A DNA stretch of 64,000 bases from Chryseobacterium indologenes (GTDB taxonomy: Bacteria > Bacteroidota > Bacteroidia > Flavobacteriales > Weeksellaceae): assembly GCA_002439165.1 (NCBI GenBank), contig DJTE01000011.1, positions 184,239 through 248,238 on the forward strand, given 5' to 3'. Shown one piece after another: positions 8,533 through 19,000 of this stretch. Positions within the stretch are counted from its first letter, which is position 1. Each line of letters begins with the position of its first letter. The notes below the pieces were generated by a model, which saw nothing but the letters and a program-made list of their open reading frames with translations, was not told the DNA's origin and searched no databases. The translations under genes and the position numbers were made by a program.

Positions 8533-10065
8533 ATGAAAAAATATCTTTTATTGTTTATCATCGCGGTCTTTGCGGTGTCTTGTTCAAAAAAAGTTGAAGT
8601 AAAAGGAAAGATTACAGGAGGCTCACCATTGGAAAGAATTGAGCTTATTGAGGCTTCCGGTGTGGCTACACTACCGCTGGTAAATCTGGGATTAGATAAA
8701 AACGGTAATTTCTCCGGTTCCTTCGACGCTCCGAAAGACGGGATGTATGAGATATCTTACGGAGAAAAAAGAAATCTTATCTATCTAAAAGCGGGACAGA
8801 CTTTAAATATTTCCGGTAATGGAGCAACTTTCCCTATGGAATATGTAATTACCGGTGATGCTAAAAAGAATAACGATTTCTTTATAGCTACCCAAAAATA
8901 TCTGGGAACGTATGCACAGAAGGCAAATGTTCTTGAACTGGTGAAAAAAGATGAAAAGACATTTCTTCAGGGAGTTCAGAAAATAGATAGCGATATTACA
9001 AAAAATGTGGATGAGAACGTTAAAAAGTTCAATCCGGACAATGATGTTGTAGAATGGAAGAAAATGGATGTTGCCAGTACTATTCTTACCATTATGTCAC
9101 AATATGAAATGAGGAAGAAAATATCAGAAGGCCCGGCTTTCAAACTCTCTAAAGCTTATACAGATTATGAAGAAAAGTTACAGGAGAATAAAGATAAAAT
9201 GCTGAAGACAAGCCCTGTTTACAGAAGCTATTTGCTGAACAAATATAACATTGATTTCCAGAAGTTTGCTGAACCTAAAGTAGCTAAGAATCCTACCGTT
9301 ACCCTTTCTGAACTGTTTGCAGAGTTCCTGAAAAATCAGAAAGATACTCCGCAGCTGAAAAAAGATTATCTGCTTTCATTCATTCTTGCTCAGGATATCC
9401 GTCCGGGAGCAGATCCTAAAGCACTGGACAGAATTTCTAAGATTGTAGACGAAGATATCAAAGATACAGATGTAAAGAAGAGCCTGAAAGAGCTTCACCT
9501 GGCAGTAACCGGAGTGAAAGTTGGAGAAGTTGCTCCTGAAGCTTCCCTGATCAAACAGGATGGGAAATCATATAAAATTTCAGAAGGAAAAGGAAAACCG
9601 AATATGCTTGTATTCTATACATCATGGAATCCTTACATCGCAGAAGCTACCGTTCCGATCCTTAAAGAAGTGGTGAACTTCTATAAATCTAAAATGAACT
9701 TCACATTTATCAACCTTGATGATACAAAAGATCAGTTTATCAAAACCAGCAATGCTCTTCTGAAAGGTATTCCGGGAGTAAGTGTATACGGAGAAGGAGG
9801 CCTGAATTCAGACGTTGCCAAAAAATACGGAGTTTATGGATTTAAACTGCCATGTTTCGTAGTGGTGGATAAAGACGGTAAAATTGCCAGCAGATCTTTT
9901 GTGAATATCGGAGAACAGGATCTGGTAAATATCCTGGATAAGCAGACCGGTCTTACAGCACCTAAAGTAAATCCTAATATCCAGCTTCAGCCTGGAGGAG
10001 AAATGATGGTGGACCCTTCACAGCCTGCACAACCTGCAAATCCACAGCCTGCACCTGTAAAATAG
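8533..10065 (+). CDS. Thioredoxin-like (TlpA-type) lipoprotein lacking the CxxC pair
   Basis: 510 residues. The lipoprotein signal peptide MKKYLLLFIIAVFAVSCSKK places the lipidated Cys at residue 17. An N-terminal domain (about 20-120) resembles DUF4369, common in Bacteroidota thiol-disulfide lipoproteins; the middle is helical; residues 330-475 form a TlpA/AhpC-TSA-like thioredoxin fold with GEVAPEASL, LVFYTSWNPYIAEA and the cis-Pro-region motif KLPCFVVVDKDGKI. Where active members have WCxxC, this one has W365-N-P-Y-I, so both redox cysteines are gone and it is probably not an oxidoreductase. The C-terminus is Pro/Gln-rich. It stands alone, with its own promoter and terminator. Role unknown; it may be a binding or structural envelope protein. 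Confidence 0.82.
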   Translation: MKKYLLLFIIAVFAVSCSKKVEVKGKITGGSPLERIELIEASGVATLPLVNLGLDKNGNFSGSFDAPKDGMYEISYGEKRNLIYLKAGQTLNISGNGATFPMEYVITGDAKKNNDFFIATQKYLGTYAQKANVLELVKKDEKTFLQGVQKIDSDITKNVDENVKKFNPDNDVVEWKKMDVASTILTIMSQYEMRKKISEGPAFKLSKAYTDYEEKLQENKDKMLKTSPVYRSYLLNKYNIDFQKFAEPKVAKNPTVTLSELFAEFLKNQKDTPQLKKDYLLSFILAQDIRPGADPKALDRISKIVDEDIKDTDVKKSLKELHLAVTGVKVGEVAPEASLIKQDGKSYKISEGKGKPNMLVFYTSWNPYIAEATVPILKEVVNFYKSKMNFTFINLDDTKDQFIKTSNALLKGIPGVSVYGEGGLNSDVAKKYGVYGFKLPCFVVVDKDGKIASRSFVNIGEQDLVNILDKQTGLTAPKVNPNIQLQPGGEMMVDPSQPAQPANPQPAPVK

Positions 10066-10083
10066 TAAACTTTAACATACATG

Positions 10084-10114
10084 AAAACCTTATCCTCGGA
10101 TAAGGTTTTTTTTT
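10084..10114 (+). terminator. Rho-independent terminator
   Basis: The stem AAAACCTTATC / GATAAGGTTTT closes on CTCG and is followed by T9. It lies 19 nt after the lipoprotein gene. Confidence 0.88.
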
Positions 10115-10224
10115 ATTGTATTTTTGCCGGATAAAGCCGGAAGGTTTTATGGTTTAGAAAAATAGAAATTGAGGGATGAGAAGTAAGATTCCCGTCCGGA
10201 CTTAGAAAAAATTGAATTTTACGG

Positions 10225-11631
10225 ATGAAAAAGAAAAAGAATATAATTCTTGAAAATATCAGGCTTCTGGCTGCAGGAGCTAAAGGGGTAGCCATAGGAA
10301 AAACAGAGGATGGGAAAACGGTATTGGTTTCAGGAGCAGTACCGGGAGACCTCGTCAATGCCAGGGTAAAGAAAGCCAAATCCAAATATTTTGAAGCCGA
10401 GGCAATAGAAATCGTGGAGAAATCTCCTTTCAGAACAGAACCTAAATGTATTCATTTCGGAGCCTGCGGAGGTTGCAAATGGCAGAATATGGCTTACGAA
10501 AAACAGCTCGATTTTAAACAGGAAGAAGTCTATAACAATATCAAAAGAATTGGCGGAATTGATGATTTTGTAACCATTCCGATTCTGGGTTCCGAAGAAC
10601 AGTATTTTTACAGAAACAAAATGGAATTCTCTTTTTCCAATGCACGCTGGTTAACGTTGGATGAAGTCAGTTCGCAGGAAGATATCAATGATAAAAATGC
10701 CCTCGGGTTCCATATTCCGGGAATGTGGAGCAAAATTCTCGACCTTAAAGAATGTTTTCTTCAGGAAGATCCCTCCAACGCAATCAGACTGGCCGTAAAA
10801 GAATACAGCGACAAAAACGGACTTGAGTTTTTCGATGTAAGAAACCATGCCGGATTCCTGAGAACACTGATGATGAGACAGAACTCAAAAGGAGAATGGA
10901 TGGTGCTGTTCCAGCTTTATCAGGAAGAAAAAGAAAACAGAGAAAAACTTTTTGAGTTTTTACTGGAAAAATTTCCTCAGATCAAAACACTGGTTTACGC
11001 CATCAATCCGAAACCGAACGATTCTATCTATGATCTGGATATCAACGTTTACTTCGGTGAAGGCTATCTGATGGAAGAAATGGATGGGCTTCAGTTTAAA
11101 ATAGGTCCCAAATCCTTTTTTCAGACCAATTATAAACAGGCTCTTGAATTATACAGAAAAACCCTGGAATTTGCAGACCTGAAGGGGACTGAAGTCGTTT
11201 ATGACCTGTACACAGGAACAGGAACTATTGCCCAGTACGTCGCAAGAAATGCAAAACAGGTAATCGGAATAGAATCTGTGCAGGAAGCCATTGATGCAGC
11301 CAGAGAACATGCCGAATTGAACGGCCTTGATAACTGTACTTTCTACTGCGGGGATATGAAAGACATCTTCAATGATGAGTTTCTTGAAAATCACCCTAAG
11401 GCAGACGTACTGATCACCGATCCGCCAAGAGACGGAATGCACCAGAAAGTAGTGGAGCAGATCCTGAAACTTTCACCGGAAAAAGTAGTTTACGTAAGTT
11501 GTAACTCTGCAACACAGGCCAGGGATCTTGCCCTGATGAAAGACCACTATACCTTAGTGAAAATATTGCCTGTGGATATGTTCCCACAAACACACCATGT
11601 TGAAAATATTGCCCTGCTGATCAAAAAATAA
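10225..11631 (+). CDS. rlmD: 23S rRNA (uracil-C5)-methyltransferase, RlmD/RumA type
   Basis: 468 residues. An N-terminal TRAM-like domain (to about 65) is followed by the iron-sulfur cysteines C75, C81 and C84 (CIHFGACGGC) and a later Cys in LKECF. The SAM-binding block VVYDLYTGTGTIAQYVA is near residue 330, ITDPPRDGM near 397, and the nucleophilic cysteine C426 sits in YVSCNSATQARDL. It methylates a uracil of 23S rRNA (U1939 in E. coli) at C5 via a covalent Cys adduct. The exact target is inferred; Bacteroidota often carry several paralogues. It is followed after 36 nt by the metalloprotease gene. Confidence 0.92.
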   Translation: MKKKKNIILENIRLLAAGAKGVAIGKTEDGKTVLVSGAVPGDLVNARVKKAKSKYFEAEAIEIVEKSPFRTEPKCIHFGACGGCKWQNMAYEKQLDFKQEEVYNNIKRIGGIDDFVTIPILGSEEQYFYRNKMEFSFSNARWLTLDEVSSQEDINDKNALGFHIPGMWSKILDLKECFLQEDPSNAIRLAVKEYSDKNGLEFFDVRNHAGFLRTLMMRQNSKGEWMVLFQLYQEEKENREKLFEFLLEKFPQIKTLVYAINPKPNDSIYDLDINVYFGEGYLMEEMDGLQFKIGPKSFFQTNYKQALELYRKTLEFADLKGTEVVYDLYTGTGTIAQYVARNAKQVIGIESVQEAIDAAREHAELNGLDNCTFYCGDMKDIFNDEFLENHPKADVLITDPPRDGMHQKVVEQILKLSPEKVVYVSCNSATQARDLALMKDHYTLVKILPVDMFPQTHHVENIALLIKK

Positions 11632-11667
11632 ATATTTAAATTTGAAAATATAACCTGAAAATTTTAA

Positions 11668-14145
11668 ATGAAAGAAGTGAAAAACCTTAGGAATACAGCA
11701 TTAGTCTTATTGGCACTGTCACTGGGACAGAATGAACTGAAAGCACAGGAAAAAGACTCTGCGGTAGTAAAAACAGATACCGCAAAAGTAAAAAAAGATG
11801 ATCTGAAGAAGAAACCCGCTATGAAATCCTATAAGGAAATCATTACCGATAAGGCTGTTTCAGACCAGGGTGTTTTCACCGTTCACAAAATTGAAGATAA
11901 ATATTATTTTGAAATTCCCGATAAAATGCTGAAAAAGGAATTTCTTTTGGTAACGAGACTTACAAAAGCGGCAGCGGGAATGCGTTCGGGAACTACCGGT
12001 TATGCCGGAGATCAGATAGGCCAGCAGGTCGTTGCTTTTGAAAAAGGCCCGAAAGATAAAATCCTTCTGAGATCTATTTCATATGTAGATTATGCAAAAG
12101 ATTCCACATCAGATATGTATAACTCCGTAATCCGGAATAACGTACAGTCTATCATCAAATCTTTTGACGTAAAAACATATGGAAATGATAAAAAATCTTC
12201 AGTAATTGAGGTCACAGATCTTCTGAATTCTGATAATGAAATGGTGTCTTTCTCGGTAAGAAACAAAGATGCCTTCAAAGTAGGGGCTTTTCAGAAAGAT
12301 ATGTCATTCGTGAACTTTGTAAAGTCTTTCCCGGGGAACATAGAAATCAATACCACCAAAACCTTTGCACGCACCTTAGGGAAACCCGCACCGGGAACTC
12401 CTCCTGCTGATCTTCCGAAGGTAAGCGGAAACTATACGGTAGAGATCAACTCATCCTTCGTTCTCCTTCCGGAAAACAAGATGCAGGCCCGTTATTTTGA
12501 CCCTAGAGTAGGCTATTTTGCCGTAGGATATACCGATTTTGACCTGGATCCTCAGGGTGTAAAAAGAATTTCACTGGTAAAAAGATGGAGACTGGAACCC
12601 AAGCCTCAGGATCTTGAAAAATATAAAAGAGGAGAACTGGTAGAACCTGCCAAACCCATCGTATTCTATATCGATCCCGCAACTCCCAAGAAATGGGTTC
12701 CTTACCTGATCCAGGGAGTGAACGACTGGCAGAAAGCTTTTGAAAAAGCAGGATTCAAAAATGCAGTTTATGCAAAAGTTCCTGATCCTAAAACAGATTC
12801 GGAATGGAGCCTTGAAGATGCAAGATATTCTGCTATTGTCTACAAACCTTCAGACGTTCCCAACGCTTCCGGACCCTCTATTTCAGATCCGAGAACAGGG
12901 GAAATTCTGGAAAGCCATATCAACTGGTATCATAATGTAATGCTGCTGTTAAGAAACTGGTACTTTGTACAGGCAGCACCCAATGATGAAAGAGCCCGAA
13001 AAGTAAAATTCGATGATAAGCTGATGGGAGAACTCATCCGTTTTGTTTCTTCCCATGAAGTAGGACATACCTTAGGACTAAGGCATAATTTTGGCTCAAG
13101 TTCTACCGTGCCCGTTGAAAAGCTGAGAGATAAAAAATGGCTTGAAAAGAATGGCCACACTCCTTCCATTATGGATTATGCAAGATTTAATTATGTTGCA
13201 CAGCCGGAAGATAAAATCGGGGATTCCGGAATTATGCCGAGAATCGGAGATTATGACGATTGGGCTATTGAATGGGGATACAGAAGATTCTATCAGTACA
13301 GTACACCGGATGCAGAAAAAGAACATCTGAATAAATGGATCATCAGGAATCTTAAAAATGAAAGACTTTGGTTTGGTACAGAATCCAACCCTCTGGATCC
13401 GAGGTCACAGAGTGAGCAGGTAGGAGACAATGCCATGATAGCAAGTACATACGGAATCAAAAATCTTAAAAGAATTATAGATAACCTGGACCAGTGGACG
13501 GCAACCCCGAATGAAGATTACGAAAATCTCGGAATGATGTATGATCAGGTAGTATCACAATTCAGAAGATATACAGGACATGTTTCAAAATATATTGGCG
13601 GGCAGATGGAAACGCCCAAAACGGCAGAACAGTCAGGAGTAGTATATGAAGCCGTAGCCAAAAAAGATCAGGAGGAAGCCATGAGATTTTTAGAAGAGAA
13701 TGTGTTTACCACACCACAATGGCTGCTTAAAAAAGATATTTTTGAGAAAACGGGTAAAACCCCTGTAAATACTGTTGAAGAGATCCAGAACGGTGTTCTT
13801 TCAAGAATTTTAAGTTCTTTTGTATTACAGAATATGTATCAGATGGAAGCAATAGATCCGAATACCTATACAGTGATGAATTTATTGTCAGACCTTAATC
13901 ATTCGGTTATTAAAAAACAGAACCCGGATGTTTACGGAAGAAATCTTCAGAGAAACTATGTGAGCAGTCTCATTAAGCTTGTGGATACCAAAGTTTCGGA
14001 CAAATCCGATGTTGCTGCCATTGTCAGAGGAAATTTAAATACAATAAAGAAAGAGCTTGCAGTAAAGGCAGATTCAAATACAGTGAATAAATACCATTAC
14101 GAAGACCTTGTTTTCAGAATTGAAAAAGCTTTAGACCCAAAATAG
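11668..14145 (+). CDS. Secreted zinc-dependent metalloprotease (DUF5117-type)
   Basis: 825 residues with an N-terminal signal-like segment ending near LKAQ (residue 26). The zincin motif HEVGHTLGLRH starts at H463 and supplies the three zinc histidines and catalytic Glu; the following SIMDYARFNYV is the expected Met-turn. The layout (DUF5117-like N-terminal domain, metalloprotease core, long helical C-terminal part) matches the Bacteroidota family annotated as zinc-dependent metalloprotease with DUF5117/DUF4953. No T9SS sorting domain is seen, so it is probably periplasmic. Substrate unknown. A TAAATTTG element at 11637-11644 could give it its own promoter. The DUF6452 gene follows after 4 nt. 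Confidence 0.88.
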   Translation: MKEVKNLRNTALVLLALSLGQNELKAQEKDSAVVKTDTAKVKKDDLKKKPAMKSYKEIITDKAVSDQGVFTVHKIEDKYYFEIPDKMLKKEFLLVTRLTKAAAGMRSGTTGYAGDQIGQQVVAFEKGPKDKILLRSISYVDYAKDSTSDMYNSVIRNNVQSIIKSFDVKTYGNDKKSSVIEVTDLLNSDNEMVSFSVRNKDAFKVGAFQKDMSFVNFVKSFPGNIEINTTKTFARTLGKPAPGTPPADLPKVSGNYTVEINSSFVLLPENKMQARYFDPRVGYFAVGYTDFDLDPQGVKRISLVKRWRLEPKPQDLEKYKRGELVEPAKPIVFYIDPATPKKWVPYLIQGVNDWQKAFEKAGFKNAVYAKVPDPKTDSEWSLEDARYSAIVYKPSDVPNASGPSISDPRTGEILESHINWYHNVMLLLRNWYFVQAAPNDERARKVKFDDKLMGELIRFVSSHEVGHTLGLRHNFGSSSTVPVEKLRDKKWLEKNGHTPSIMDYARFNYVAQPEDKIGDSGIMPRIGDYDDWAIEWGYRRFYQYSTPDAEKEHLNKWIIRNLKNERLWFGTESNPLDPRSQSEQVGDNAMIASTYGIKNLKRIIDNLDQWTATPNEDYENLGMMYDQVVSQFRRYTGHVSKYIGGQMETPKTAEQSGVVYEAVAKKDQEEAMRFLEENVFTTPQWLLKKDIFEKTGKTPVNTVEEIQNGVLSRILSSFVLQNMYQMEAIDPNTYTVMNLLSDLNHSVIKKQNPDVYGRNLQRNYVSSLIKLVDTKVSDKSDVAAIVRGNLNTIKKELAVKADSNTVNKYHYEDLVFRIEKALDPK

Positions 14146-14149
14146 AAAT

Positions 14150-14623
14150 ATGAAATACCTTAGATACCTTATAGTATTATGCGGCCTTTGTATGATCTGG
14201 TCATGCGGAGGGGATGATGATATCTGTGAAAGCGGAGAAGGAACTCCACGGATGAGAATAGGCTTCAAGTCCCAGGACGGTAAAATTACGATGCTGGAAA
14301 ACGTGTATGTTGCCGTAGATTACGGTTCCGGAAAAGTGGAACTGGGGAGACAGCAGAAAGTGGAATCAATACTTGTTCCTCTAAGAGTGGATGATAATGC
14401 CTATACAGATATTTATGTGAGGGAAGAAGAAAAAGGGAAAGAATCTCAGGTAAGAATAAGCTATACTACCAAAGCAACGTATGTATCTCCGGGATGCGGC
14501 GTTAAAAAATCCTATGAAAATCTGAATGCAGAATTAGTAACAACTGATCCTGTAAAAGGAACGGAAGTAGCACAAAATCAAATAGAGAATGAAGACAAGA
14601 CAAGTATTTATCTTATTTTTTAG
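14150..14623 (+). CDS. DUF6452 family lipoprotein
   Basis: 157 residues with a lipoprotein signal peptide whose lipobox WSCGG gives Cys at residue 19. The mature part contains CESGEGTPRMRIGFKS and a late SPGCGVKKSYENLN, as in the DUF6452 family. In Flavobacteriia, DUF6452 and DUF6048 genes usually lie together beside rlmD, as here. Function is unknown; lipidation suggests an outer-membrane-anchored periplasmic protein. Its 3' end overlaps the next gene by 35 nt in another frame, so the two are translationally coupled. Confidence 0.85.
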   Translation: MKYLRYLIVLCGLCMIWSCGGDDDICESGEGTPRMRIGFKSQDGKITMLENVYVAVDYGSGKVELGRQQKVESILVPLRVDDNAYTDIYVREEEKGKESQVRISYTTKATYVSPGCGVKKSYENLNAELVTTDPVKGTEVAQNQIENEDKTSIYLIF

Positions 14624-15248
14624 CCTGATCGGAATACTGACGCTGGCTCAGGAACAAAAAGAAGCAAAGAAATCCGGCTGGAAATACGAACCCAATTTCA
14701 TGGTAGGGCTTGATGCCCTTAATACAGGAGTTTCTTTTTTCTCAGACCGTATGCTGTATCAGGGGTTTATCTCTTCCAGAATAAAAGAAAACGTTCATGC
14801 CATTGCAGAAGCGGGATTTGAAAAAAACGTATATCAGAAAAACGGCTACGATGCAAAGGCCAGCGGACCTTTTGTGAAACTGGGGGCTTTTTATATGCTG
14901 GCAAAAGATGTTGAAAATCCGTTCAACGGATTTTATGCCGGGGGAAAAGTGGGGGGAGCCTTTTATAACCAGGAATATATGGCCATCCCTGTCCGGGGGT
15001 TTGGTGGAAGCGCTTCCTCGGTGGCATTTCCGTCTTCTTCACAGTCTTCTTTCTGGCTGGAAGGAACAGTTGGAGGAAGGGTTCAGCTGTTTGATTCTAA
15101 CTTTTATATAGACGTTAATCTTCAGCCAAGATACCTTGTATATACTTCCAAGCAGGATAATATATCACCAATGATTGTTCCGGGATTCGGAAGAAGTTCT
15201 TCCAAATTCAATATGGGTTTTGCATGGAATATAGCCTATAAATTTTAA
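14589..15248 (+). CDS. DUF6048 family outer-membrane-like protein
   Basis: 219 residues with a Sec signal peptide ending near LTLAQ. The body is rich in alternating aromatic/Gly strands (FMVGLDALNTGVSFF, GFYAGGKVGGAFYNQEY, FWLEGTVGGRVQLF) and ends in an aromatic strand (MGFAWNIAYKF), the pattern of a small outer-membrane beta-barrel. It fits the DUF6048 family, the usual partner of DUF6452. The ATG is inside the DUF6452 coding region. A terminator follows. No function is known; the pair may work together at the outer membrane. Confidence 0.83.
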   Translation: MKTRQVFILFFSLIGILTLAQEQKEAKKSGWKYEPNFMVGLDALNTGVSFFSDRMLYQGFISSRIKENVHAIAEAGFEKNVYQKNGYDAKASGPFVKLGAFYMLAKDVENPFNGFYAGGKVGGAFYNQEYMAIPVRGFGGSASSVAFPSSSQSSFWLEGTVGGRVQLFDSNFYIDVNLQPRYLVYTSKQDNISPMIVPGFGRSSSKFNMGFAWNIAYKF

Positions 15249-15260
15249 ATATAAAAACTA

Positions 15261-15300
15261 AAAAAACAAGGCTTCGGTATTTCCGGAGCCTTGTTTTTTT
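15261..15300 (+). terminator. Rho-independent terminator after DUF6048 gene
   Basis: The stem AAAAAACAAGGCTTCGG / CCGGAGCCTTGTTTTTTT has one G-T pair, the loop is TATTT and a T-run follows. It lies 13 nt after the stop. Confidence 0.9.
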
Positions 15301-16050
15301 ATACACTGGGATGAAAAATATATGTGGCGGGATTCCCGAACCCCTTCAGTTAAACTTTATCCTATTTAATATCAGTTCGGATAAGAAAATCAGACTTATT
15401 TTACATGCTATACTTATAAATTTTCCGCAAAAAAATATGATGTTATTTGAGCTTTTTAAGTGCTCCGTAGGAGTACTCTGTTCATAGAATTGATATAGAT
15501 GATCTGAGGAGAGCTCCGTAGGAGCGACCTGATAATGATATTCATTAATATGTTGGTCTCGCAGAGCTTTAATACAGGCAAAATTTGAGAACAATTTTAG
15601 AGAACCTTAAATAAGCTCAGTTCGGGACAAAAATATCTGATTCAGACTGGTTGGAAGCTGGGAAAAGAAAACTATGAAGGTCACTGGAAATAAGTGTTGA
15701 TTTGCATTTACAATGGATTTCTATCTCACTTCCCGCCTTTAATACCTAAAACCTTTACCCCGAACTCTCACGGTATTTAAGGTGATAAAAATTTCTATGG
15801 TTACAACACTGTGGCCGGTTGCCGGAAGCCGGAAATACCAGCCATGAAAATATGCGTGTTGGAGACGGATCATATGAAAAACAAAAGACCGGCTCATATC
15901 CCGGATTCATAAGGAAATGGCTCAGCATATTAAAATAGTACTGATCCCGGGGGAATCCCGGTATTTTTTATTTCATGGAGTAAAAACAGATATTATGAAA
16001 ATTTTACAAAAAAAATGCGATTTATTATAAAATTAGTAATGAAAAATGAT
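15301..16050. other. Long non-coding gap with degenerate sequence
   Basis: No convincing gene was found on either strand. The stretch holds a two-copy dispersed repeat (listed separately) and a CCGGG-N5-CCCGG hairpin with a T-rich tail at about 15,945-15,971. The sequence between 15,600 and 15,950 has short, stop-broken frames that may be the decayed remains of a gene. I could not identify them. Confidence 0.5.
15461..15526. repeat. Two copies of a GCTCCGTAGGAGC-type palindromic repeat
   Basis: Copy one, GTGCTCCGTAGGAGTAC, is at 15,460-15,476 and copy two, AGCTCCGTAGGAGC, at 15,512-15,525, 51 bp apart. The core is an inverted repeat (GCTCC/GGAGC around GTA). Short palindromes of this kind are, as I recall, dispersed in intergenic DNA of Chryseobacterium and relatives and produce spurious ORFs with repeated peptides. 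Confidence 0.6.
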
Positions 16051-16058
16051 TAGATTTG
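16051..16058 (+). promoter_or_regulatory. -7 element for first T9SS giant protein gene
   Basis: TAGATTTG fits TAnnTTTG. The flanking sequence TTAGATTTGTATGATTAATA recurs almost unchanged ahead of the paralogous gene at 20,773, which supports a shared promoter. Confidence 0.6.
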
Positions 16059-16085
16059 TATGATTAATATAATAATGAGAACATT

Positions 16086-19000
16086 ATGAAGAAACTCTTT
16101 ACTTCTTTAATACTTCTTCTGTGTTTGATAAACATCGGCTTTGTATCAGAGCTCTATGGTCAAACACCTGCGACATTGCCCTACAGCCAAGACTTTACGG
16201 CGGGTAATGATTTCACATTTTTGAACGGTAGTCAGCCCAATAAATGGGTGCATGGCAACGTGGTCGGAAATCCCGGAAATTCCCTTTTCATTTCAAATGA
16301 TAGTGGAGCGTCCAATACTTATGACAATGGTAATACAAGTGTTACCTTTGCTTACAGGGATATTACGATTCCGGCAGGATCCGTTATTGCCAACTTCTCG
16401 TTCGACTGGAAGGCCAACGGTGAATCTACCTATGATTTTTTAAGGGTATGGCTGGTTCCTACCACCTATACACTTAACCCGGGAACGAGAATCACTACGG
16501 GAACAGGAAGAACCCTGGTAAGCGGTAATCCGTTTAACTTACAGACTACCTGGCAGACGTACTCTACCAGCAACTTAAGTATCAATACTTTTGCCGGAGG
16601 TACCATGCGTCTTGTATTCGAATGGGTTAATGACGGTTCGCAGGGATCAAACCCTCCTGCATCTGTTGATAACATCTCATTCTCTGTGCCTTCATGTCTT
16701 TTCCCTATATCATTGGCAGTTCCTACTGTAGGAGCCAATTCTGCAGGACTTTCATGGGCACCTCAGGGAGCAGCTCCGGCTAATGGCTATGAATATTATT
16801 ATTCTACTACCAATACACCTCCGGGAACAGGTACACCTGGTACTCCGGTTCCAGGGACTACGGCCAACCTTCCGGGACTGGCTAACGGTACCACCTATTA
16901 CTGGTGGGTAAGAGCTGTTTGTTCCGGTACAGATAAAAGTGCCTGGGCAGCAGGTCCTTCATTCATGACCGGACAGATCGGACAGGGAAATCTTACAGGG
17001 GTATTGCCGGACTATTCATATTACGGATATAACTACTCCCAGCAGATTTACACCGCAGCGGAAGTAACTGCAGCGGGTACAAACAGCTATATTACAGCAA
17101 TTAAATTCTATGTAGCTACAACTTCATCTCCTCAGACCAACTACAACAACTGGGTAGTTTATATGGGGAATACTACACAAAATAACTTTGCAACTACCAC
17201 AAGCTGGGTCCCTTTGGCAAACCTTAAACAGGTTTATACAGGAACTTTACCTACCATGACGGATGGAACCTGGGTTACCATACCTCTTACCAGCCCGTTT
17301 ATTTGGGATGGAACCAGTAATATTGTAATTGCAGTGGATGAAAACTCTCCAGGCTATACCGGATCTCCGGGAGCTACATGGGGAAATTATAATGCCGGAA
17401 CCAACAGAGGTATTCTCTTCTATGAAGATGATACCAACCCGGATCCAGCTTCTCCGCCAACGGCAACCAGCAGATATTCCAATATCCCGAAACTGGTATT
17501 GGTAAGTGAGGCCCTTCAGACCTGTTCTGCTGCGCCACCTGCAAATATCGCCGTTACGGGTATTACACCTACTTCAGCTAACGTATCCTGGACACCTACG
17601 CTCGGAGCAACATACGTTTTACAATACAGAGTGGCACCTAGCGGCGCATGGAATACAGTTCAGATCACTACACCTCTTACATCGAGCTGGCCTCTTACCG
17701 GACTGAACGAACAGACCCAGTACGAAGTGCAGATCGCTACAAAATGTAACGGAAACCAGGGAGCATTCTCAGCAGGAGTATTCTTCACAACACCTCCTAT
17801 TACCTATTGTAGTGCAGCCTCTACAAGTAGTACCATTGATGGCTATATCAGTAAGGTTGTGGTAACTCCAACAGGAGGTATACCGGTAACAAGTAATTCA
17901 GAGTTCAGTAACTATACAGATTATACTACTGATCCTACAAGATTGATTACCTTATCAAGAGGATTGAACAATAATACTATTTCCATTACCAAAACATGGC
18001 CGGGTACCCAATATTCTTTTGGAACCGGAGTATGGATTGACTTTAACAGAAATGGTATATTTGAGCCTTCAGAAAAGATTCTGACTTCCGGAAGTAATAC
18101 TACATCTCCGGTTACAGCTACCTTCTATGTGCCTACCGTAGCTCAGGGCGCTTACGGAGGTGCGCTTACTACCCGTATGCGTGTAGCATTAAGAGAAAGT
18201 GGTGCACCTGATGCGTGCGGTACATTCACATGGGGAGAAGTTGAAGATTATGCTGTAAAACTTGTTGATCAGCCGGCGTGTACCAATACACCGCCTAACG
18301 ATATTACAATAATGAATATTACGGCAAATACTGCTACCGTATATTGGACTGCCGCAGCTAATGCCACTTATTCGCTTAGATACAGATTAGCAGGAACAAC
18401 AGCATGGATTACGACGGTAAACCCTGTACCTGCTCCGGGAAATACGTATACAATTACCGGTTTATTGGAACAGACCAAATATGAAGTTCAGGTAGCTACA
18501 AAATGTGGTACTGCAGCTCTTGGAGCATATTCTGCTTCAGTACAGTTTACAACAACACCGCTATCATACTGTGAAATGACAGGTACAGGAACTAACGACC
18601 ACATTTCTAATGTAACCGTTACCCCTGCTAACCCAGGTGCCCCGGTAATGAGTAATACATCGGTACAGACCAATTATATCAGCTATACAACACCGGAAAC
18701 TCTCATCACTCTTGATGCAGGTTCCATTGGTAATAAAATTTCTGTAGCTAAAGGATGGACGGCAGCAACCAACAGTGATGCGGTGACAGCCTGGATCGAC
18801 TTCAACAGAAACGGACAGTTTGAAACCGGAGAACGTATCCTTATTTCACCGTCCAATACCAATACGCCTGTTACAGCAAACTTTGATGTTCCGGCTACTG
18901 CCTATACAGGACAGTACACTACAACAATGAGAGTAGTATTGAAGCGTGGAAGTGCACCTACTATCTGCCAGAATGCAGCTAACGGTGAAGTGGAAGATTA

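Noticed and set aside
15346..15594. 82-codon minus-strand frame with repeated peptide
   Set aside because: The repeated peptide is encoded by the two copies of the GCTCCGTAGGAGC palindrome. Such frames are a known kind of artefact.
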